From positions 1 through 7,010 of the forward strand of contig JADGEP010000206.1 in assembly GCA_016744275.1 (NCBI GenBank): DNA of 7,010 nt, written 5' to 3'. The notes beneath the pieces are model-generated. The model did not search any database. It was not told the DNA's origin and was given only the letters and a program-made list of their open reading frames with translations. Both the position numbers and the translations under genes were made by a program. The stretch comes from Candidatus Krumholzibacteriia bacterium. Lineage in GTDB: Bacteria > Krumholzibacteriota > Krumholzibacteriia > LZORAL124-64-63. This document shows, in pieces, positions 1 through 4,116 of the stretch; the stretch's first letter is position 1; each line of letters opens with the position of its first letter.

Positions 1-798
1 TGGCTGAGTGGTGGTGACAAGGGCCTCTTCTTGACGGGCGATGATCTGGCCAGTGATTTGGGTATCAATGCGGGGACATCCGGGCTGGCATTCCTCGAAG
101 ATGTCATGGGTTTGAATGTCACCACCATCGATGTCCGCAGCTTGATCGACAATCAGACCACGCCGTTGGTCCTCGGCGCTCCGGGGAGCCCTGTTCTTCC
201 GAATCTCGATTCCTGGATTGCCTACGGTGGTTGCCGCAGCATCAATACCTTCGATGGGGTGACCACGCGCGCGGGCGCGATCCGTTTGGCGGAATTTGCC
301 GACCTCAATGGGAATCCGGGCGGGTACGATTTTTCGGCCGCAACGTTGAATCATTTCAATACGAACCGCGTCATTTCGCTGCCCTATGACCTGATGTACG
401 TGTACACCGACGCCAATGCCAAGAGTTTGGCGCCGCTGGCGGCCCGGGCCCAGATGTTGGGTGATGTGATGACCTATTTGGGTGCGACTTCGGGTGGAGG
501 CGTACCGGCGGCGGTGCCGGAGCGCGCGAGGTTTGCGGTGTCCAGCTACCCCAACCCGTTCAATCCGATCACGACAATTTCTTACTCCATCGCCAAGCCA
601 GGGCACCTGACACTGAAGGTCTTTAATCTGCGTGGCGAATTGGTGCGCACGCTGGTCGACGGCCAGGTCGATGCCAGCGGTGAGGTGGTGTGGGACGGAA
701 GCAATAACCAGGGAAGTGCTGCGGCATCCGGGGTGTATTTTTCCGAGGCACGCTTGGGAAGTGAGGTTGTGGTCAACAAAATGGCGTTGGTAAAATAG
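1..798 (+). CDS. Secreted multidomain protein, paralog A (C-terminal part only), with T9SS-like sorting domain
   Basis: The frame is open from the first base and ends at TAG 796-798, giving 265 residues with no true start in the window; the first residue aligns with residue 747 of the complete paralog at 923-3949, so about 2.2 kb lies off the left edge. The first ~160 residues are the second half of a predicted Rossmann/GATase-like domain: LFLTGDDLASDL, then WIAYGGC (Cys codon 232-234), AIRLAEF, YDFSAATLN and VISLPYDLMY. A short Gly/Ala/Pro linker leads to an 83-residue tail from 547: YPNPFNP, GELVRTLVDGQ, WDG, AASGVYF and KMALVK at the end. That pattern is known from FlgD-Ig-like and Por-secretion-tail sorting domains, which direct export and surface anchoring by type IX systems. 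By hand count the tail is identical to paralog B at 62 of 83 positions. The molecular function is not recognised. The internal ATG at 31 is not the start, because homology to the paralogs begins before it. Confidence 0.9.
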   Translation, partial: WLSGGDKGLFLTGDDLASDLGINAGTSGLAFLEDVMGLNVTTIDVRSLIDNQTTPLVLGAPGSPVLPNLDSWIAYGGCRSINTFDGVTTRAGAIRLAEFADLNGNPGGYDFSAATLNHFNTNRVISLPYDLMYVYTDANAKSLAPLAARAQMLGDVMTYLGATSGGGVPAAVPERARFAVSSYPNPFNPITTISYSIAKPGHLTLKVFNLRGELVRTLVDGQVDASGEVVWDGSNNQGSAAASGVYFSEARLGSEVVVNKMALVK

Positions 799-829
799 TC
801 ACGGGGGCCAGAGCCAATACCGGTGGACC

Positions 830-858
830 TTGAACCGAATCGCTCGGTTGCGTACAAT
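830..858 (+). promoter_or_regulatory. Candidate sigma70-type promoter for paralog B
   Basis: TTGAAC at 830-835 (4 of 6 to TTGACA) and TACAAT at 853-858 (5 of 6 to TATAAT) are separated by exactly 17 bases. Transcription would start near 865, leaving a leader of about 58 bases before the ATG at 923. The site lies in the 124-base gap after gene A. It also argues against any start for gene B upstream of about 865, since the TTG at 830 would sit inside the -35 box. Prediction is from sequence only, and promoter consensus in this lineage is not known to me. Confidence 0.5.
833..849. promoter_or_regulatory. Perfect dyad within the promoter spacer (possible operator)
   Basis: AACCGA (833-838) and TCGGTT (844-849) are perfect inverted repeats around a 5-base centre. 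The dyad overlaps the end of the -35 box and fills most of the -35/-10 spacer, the place where a repressor or MerR-like activator would bind. It could instead form a short RNA hairpin in a transcript running in from gene A, but no T-run follows, so it does not look like an intrinsic terminator. No comparable dyad was found upstream of paralog C. A chance occurrence is possible. Confidence 0.25.
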
Positions 859-910
859 AACAAGGCTGTGGCCGCCTCGCAGTTGGATTGATATCGCTCA
901 CGTTGTTAAT

Positions 911-916
911 AGGGGG
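911..916 (+). promoter_or_regulatory. Ribosome binding site deciding the start of paralog B
   Basis: AGGGGG lies six bases before ATG 923. It selects this ATG over the upstream in-frame TTG at 830, and the ATG is followed at once by a signal peptide. Paralog C has the same arrangement (AGGGG, six bases, ATG). Confidence 0.75.
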
Positions 917-922
917 AATTCC

Positions 923-3900
923 ATGTGTATCCGAATCCGCATCATCTTGACGGGCCTTTTTCTGCTGTGTGTTTCCACAGCATACACTGCCGATCTGCCC
1001 ACCTACGTGCGAGGCACCGGCACCATGCATGGCGCGGCTGAGAACTTTGCCAAAGCCTCAGGTGATACCATCGACCTGATGGGCCCAACCGGTTCGGGGG
1101 CGCCATACCTTGGTGACTTCGAAGGTGGCTGGAACGGCTGGACATCTGTCGATCGAACCAGGCCACCTGAGACTCATTGGCAAGTCAGCAACTACAATCA
1201 GGCCGTAGGCAGCAACCTGGCGGCCTGGTGTGGCGACATCAGCCTCGAGGCGTGCAACGATTCCCTGGATGGCGTGGGAGGGTACGGCAACAACTGGAGC
1301 GATCTCCTGGCCTACCGTGTGTCCGTCTCCGACCCGGGAACCAGCGCGACTGTCGGCGTCACGGCCACCCTGCAGCACGATACCGAAGAGGGTTATGACT
1401 TTGTCTATTTGAGCGCCAAAATTGAAGGCACCTTGGGTTATGTGGATGTGCAAGCGTGGGATGGCAAAGGCACCGCTACGGTGAACAACAGCGTGACCAT
1501 TTTGCCCGGCGAATTTGTCGGCGGCACCGATGCCTATATTTTGTTTCGGATGCAATCTGATGGCGGCTTTTCAGACGCAGACTGCTCTTTCTATGGCATG
1601 GGCGCCTGTCAACTCGACGACATCACCGTCACGGTCACCCAAACGGGACAGCCGGACCTCGTCAGCTTTGAGGACTTTCAGGACGGCACCTTTGGCGATT
1701 GGTTTACTGATCTGGCCGTTGGTGTGGGCGATTTTGCCGGATTGTGGACAGGTTTGAGCGATCTGGACTATTGCTATACGAATTTCACCCAACAGGTGGC
1801 TTTTATTGACGATGGACTCGTGGTGCCTGGCACTGGCGGCTCGGAGTGCATCAACTGGTGCTACGGTCCTTATGGCTACATCGTCAATACCACCGGTGGC
1901 CTCGCCGGCCCGACCAGTCACCTCAACAATGATATCCTATCGCCGGACATGCTGTGGCCCAATGCGGCTTATGATGGCATCTTGATGTCTTTTGAAGTCT
2001 ACGAGCACGAAGACCTTTCGGCCGATGCACCCGGTATTTTTTACAATTGGGGCATCACCTCGGCCGACACTGACAATTCGGCGGGCAATGGATTTCAAAC
2101 CTTGGACACTGAGAGCTATCGAGATCGAAGCTTCATCTACTATGGTGGGCCAGGCTATGTTCGCCGCACTTGGAATCTCACCGATTTGATGAATCCGGGC
2201 CGCGACGAAATCCGCATTCGGTTGGGTGTGTACGAACTGGGTTGGGCGTGGGGGTGGATTGGTGACGACGGTTATCCCGCCCCTTATTTCGACAATGTGA
2301 GCGTGAAGGTGTTTCCCTATGCGGGGCCGGCCCTGTCTGCCCGCGAAATTGAGTTGGCTCAAGACAATTTTCCAGAAATTGACGCCATCGATTTTGACGA
2401 CCTGGGTTCCATGCATGTGCGTTTTGACATGGCCCGAAACATTTCGTGGAACGGTCACATGCGCAACGACCCGGGCGATTCCATCGTGGTGCGCATTGCA
2501 CCGGTGCGAACAGGCGCCGAACTCGTGGAATGGCCGGAAATGCACTACACGATCGATGCGAATCCTGTGTTTGATCCCTACCGCCTGGTGCCAGTTGCAG
2601 GTGTTGTCGAGGGGCGTCATGCGATCAGTTCGACGGCGGTGCCCATCCCGGATGTGTTCCAATTCGACTTGCCCGACAGTGGCACGCTCTTTCCTGGCGA
2701 TGTGCTCCACTACTACTTTCGCGCCGGCGACAACGTGGGGGGCGATATTCAATATGCAACCCTGCCGGGCGATGTTTCTGGTTTCGGCAACTTCGATGAC
2801 CCCATGGCCTACGACACCAGTTTTGTCGTGCATGCCCTGCCTACAATCAGTTCTGACGGCTTTGGTGGTTATCAGACACCGCAGGTGCTCTATTGGAACG
2901 ATTTTGCCAAAGGTGGCGGTCAAGCCGAGTGGTATCAGGCCTGGCGCGATGTGGGCTATCAAGCCGGGATTGACTACGACATCTATTACACCAATGGGCC
3001 CAGTTCCGGTGTTGGCAATGGCCTGGGTGGACGCACCGGTGGCGAAGCCCTGGCTCACTATTCAGAGCTGATTTACACCGCCGGTGACTTGAGTTACAAC
3101 ACCCTCTCGGACGGTGACTTCGACAACGATGCCGGCAATGACCTTGAGGCGCTATTGCTATGGATGAGTACCGGCTCCAAGGACATTTTCCTGACCGGTT
3201 CCAACCTGGCCAGCGACCTGGAGTTCAACAACGGCGCTCTGGGGACGAGTTTTCTGGAAACAGTCATGGGTTTGGATCTGATTAGCGACTACATCCGGCC
3301 TTTTATCGACAACCAGACATCGCCGCTGGTTCTGGCTGTTCCGGGCAATCCGGTCTTTCAGAATGTCGTTGATTGGATCGCCTACGGTGGCTGCCCGAGG
3401 CCCAATAATATTGATGCCGTAGTGGCCCTGCCGGGTGCAACTCGCTTGGCTGAATTCACCGATCCGGCCGCTCATGGAGGGGCCTATGGCTATTCTGCGG
3501 CCACGATCAACACCTACAACCCTTCCAATCGGATTGTTTCGTTGCCCTATGATCTCATGGACGTCTACACGAATCCCAACAAGGTTGGCAGCCCGTTGGC
3601 GGACCGGACGATGATCCTGTCCGATGTTCTGGAATATTTTGGCCTGTATCTCGGGGCGTCTCCCGTGCCGGAAGCGAACCTGTTTGCGGTGGCCAACTAC
3701 CCCAATCCCTTCAATCCTTCCACAAAAATTTCCTACGTAGTGCCGCAGGCGGGCCATTTGTGCCTGAAGGTTTTTAATGTGCGCGGCGAATTGGTGCGCA
3801 CGTTGATCGATGGCCAGGTGGAATCCAGTGGCCATGTGATGTGGGATGGCGCCAACAACCAAGGCGGCGCCGCCGCTTCGGGGGTGTATTTTTACGAAGC

Positions 3901-3949
3901 CCGCCTAGGCAATGAGGTGCAGGTCAAGAAAATGGCGTTGATCAAATAG
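923..3949 (+). CDS. Secreted multidomain protein, paralog B (complete, 1008 aa), with T9SS-like sorting domain
   Basis: The start at 923 is set by AGGGGG at 911-916 and by a signal peptide at residues 1 to about 23 (basic CIRIR, hydrophobic core, cleavage near VSTA or AYTA). There is no proper lipobox. Domains by eye: beta-sandwich-like module 1, residues ~60-240 (GDFEGGWNGW to CQLDDITVTV); module 2, ~246-466 (SFEDFQDGTFGDW to YFDNVSVKVF); a beta-rich domain, ~470-640 (VRFDMARNIS, LFPGDVLHYYF); a GATase/Rossmann-like domain, ~640-910 (VLYWNDF, IYTAGDLS, an Asp-rich DGDFDNDAGND at 3110-3142, FLTGSNLASDL, YGGC with Cys824); and the sorting tail, 926-1008 (YPNPFNP...SGVYF...KKMALIK). Seven N-terminal cysteines plus Cys824 are shared with paralog C and may form disulfides. 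The product should be exported through Sec and then sorted to the surface. No enzyme active site is recognised; substrate or polymer binding is a guess. It has its own candidate promoter and ends at a strong terminator (3972-4000). Confidence 0.93.
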   Translation: MCIRIRIILTGLFLLCVSTAYTADLPTYVRGTGTMHGAAENFAKASGDTIDLMGPTGSGAPYLGDFEGGWNGWTSVDRTRPPETHWQVSNYNQAVGSNLAAWCGDISLEACNDSLDGVGGYGNNWSDLLAYRVSVSDPGTSATVGVTATLQHDTEEGYDFVYLSAKIEGTLGYVDVQAWDGKGTATVNNSVTILPGEFVGGTDAYILFRMQSDGGFSDADCSFYGMGACQLDDITVTVTQTGQPDLVSFEDFQDGTFGDWFTDLAVGVGDFAGLWTGLSDLDYCYTNFTQQVAFIDDGLVVPGTGGSECINWCYGPYGYIVNTTGGLAGPTSHLNNDILSPDMLWPNAAYDGILMSFEVYEHEDLSADAPGIFYNWGITSADTDNSAGNGFQTLDTESYRDRSFIYYGGPGYVRRTWNLTDLMNPGRDEIRIRLGVYELGWAWGWIGDDGYPAPYFDNVSVKVFPYAGPALSAREIELAQDNFPEIDAIDFDDLGSMHVRFDMARNISWNGHMRNDPGDSIVVRIAPVRTGAELVEWPEMHYTIDANPVFDPYRLVPVAGVVEGRHAISSTAVPIPDVFQFDLPDSGTLFPGDVLHYYFRAGDNVGGDIQYATLPGDVSGFGNFDDPMAYDTSFVVHALPTISSDGFGGYQTPQVLYWNDFAKGGGQAEWYQAWRDVGYQAGIDYDIYYTNGPSSGVGNGLGGRTGGEALAHYSELIYTAGDLSYNTLSDGDFDNDAGNDLEALLLWMSTGSKDIFLTGSNLASDLEFNNGALGTSFLETVMGLDLISDYIRPFIDNQTSPLVLAVPGNPVFQNVVDWIAYGGCPRPNNIDAVVALPGATRLAEFTDPAAHGGAYGYSAATINTYNPSNRIVSLPYDLMDVYTNPNKVGSPLADRTMILSDVLEYFGLYLGASPVPEANLFAVANYPNPFNPSTKISYVVPQAGHLCLKVFNVRGELVRTLIDGQVESSGHVMWDGANNQGGAAASGVYFYEARLGNEVQVKKMALIK

Positions 3950-3971
3950 TGCCTGGTTGGTGCTCAAATTG

Positions 3972-4000
3972 CGACTCCGTCAAATGGGCGGAGTCGTTTT
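3972..4000 (+). terminator. Rho-independent terminator after paralog B
   Basis: CGACTCCG (3972-3979) pairs perfectly with CGGAGTCG (3989-3996). A T-G wobble (3980/3988) and a C-G pair (3981/3987) can extend the stem to 10 bp around an AAATG loop. TTTT (3997-4000), then GTGT, follows directly. It begins 23 bases after the stop codon of paralog B and should separate its transcript from paralog C. The other strand lacks a good T-run, so it looks unidirectional. Confidence 0.85.
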
Positions 4001-4105
4001 GTGTGCGGAATGTCGAGATCGTCTCCGTCTTCAGTGAGGACAAGCACGAAGCGGCGCTTGCGCTCGTGGGCAACCTCGCGGCCCGTTTGCCTTATTACTA
4101 TCGTC
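4001..4105 (+). other. Leader/intergenic segment upstream of paralog C; no clear promoter
   Basis: Between the terminator and the ribosome binding site of paralog C I find no -35/-10 pair with acceptable spacing. TACTAT at 4096-4101 resembles a -10 box but has no -35 partner and lies too close to the ribosome binding site to leave a useful leader. Because the terminator precedes it, a promoter is expected here; it may use another sigma factor. The segment is also open in the same frame as paralog C and reads as protein-like sequence (for example DKHEAALALVGNLAARLPYY), which may be chance or the remnant of an older gene. Confidence 0.4.
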
Positions 4106-4110
4106 AGGGG
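4106..4110 (+). promoter_or_regulatory. Ribosome binding site deciding the start of paralog C
   Basis: AGGGG is placed six bases before ATG 4117, the same spacing as in paralog B. It fixes the start at 4117, although the reading frame stays open further upstream. Confidence 0.75.
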
Positions 4111-4116
4111 AATATT

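Noticed and set aside
31..33. ATG at 31 as the start of the first gene
   Set aside because: Similarity to paralogs B and C runs in frame from base 1 (WLSGGDKGLFLTG), so this is an internal Met codon of a gene cut by the window edge.
833..849. Hairpin as an intrinsic terminator for gene A
   Set aside because: The 6-bp stem is short and is followed by GCGTAC rather than a T-run; it fits better as a spacer dyad in the promoter.
830..922. Extending gene B upstream to the TTG at 830 (31 extra residues)
   Set aside because: The extension would put a long Arg/Trp-containing stretch before the signal peptide and overlap the candidate -35/-10 boxes; AGGGGG at 911-916 points to ATG 923, and paralog C has no similar extension.
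941..976. Lipoprotein signal in gene B (Cys at residue 16 in LFLLCVS)
   Set aside because: The residues before the Cys (FLL) do not fit the lipobox, which needs a small residue at -1, and paralog C has no Cys in its signal peptide.
1937..3058. Long open frame on the minus strand (373 codons) inside gene B
   Set aside because: It lies wholly antisense to a gene with clear domain conservation, has no ribosome binding site or recognisable motif, and reflects codon usage that avoids stops on the opposite strand; a similar stop-poor antisense stretch occurs inside gene C.
2319..3071. Plus-strand open frame of 250 codons in another frame within gene B
   Set aside because: Overlaps the conserved gene B frame, has no ribosome binding site, and shows a Cys/Thr/Arg-rich composition typical of a shifted frame.
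3158..3862. Minus-strand open frame of 234 codons in the 3' part of gene B
   Set aside because: Shadow of the GATase-like and tail coding region; Arg/His/Gln-rich composition without any family motif.
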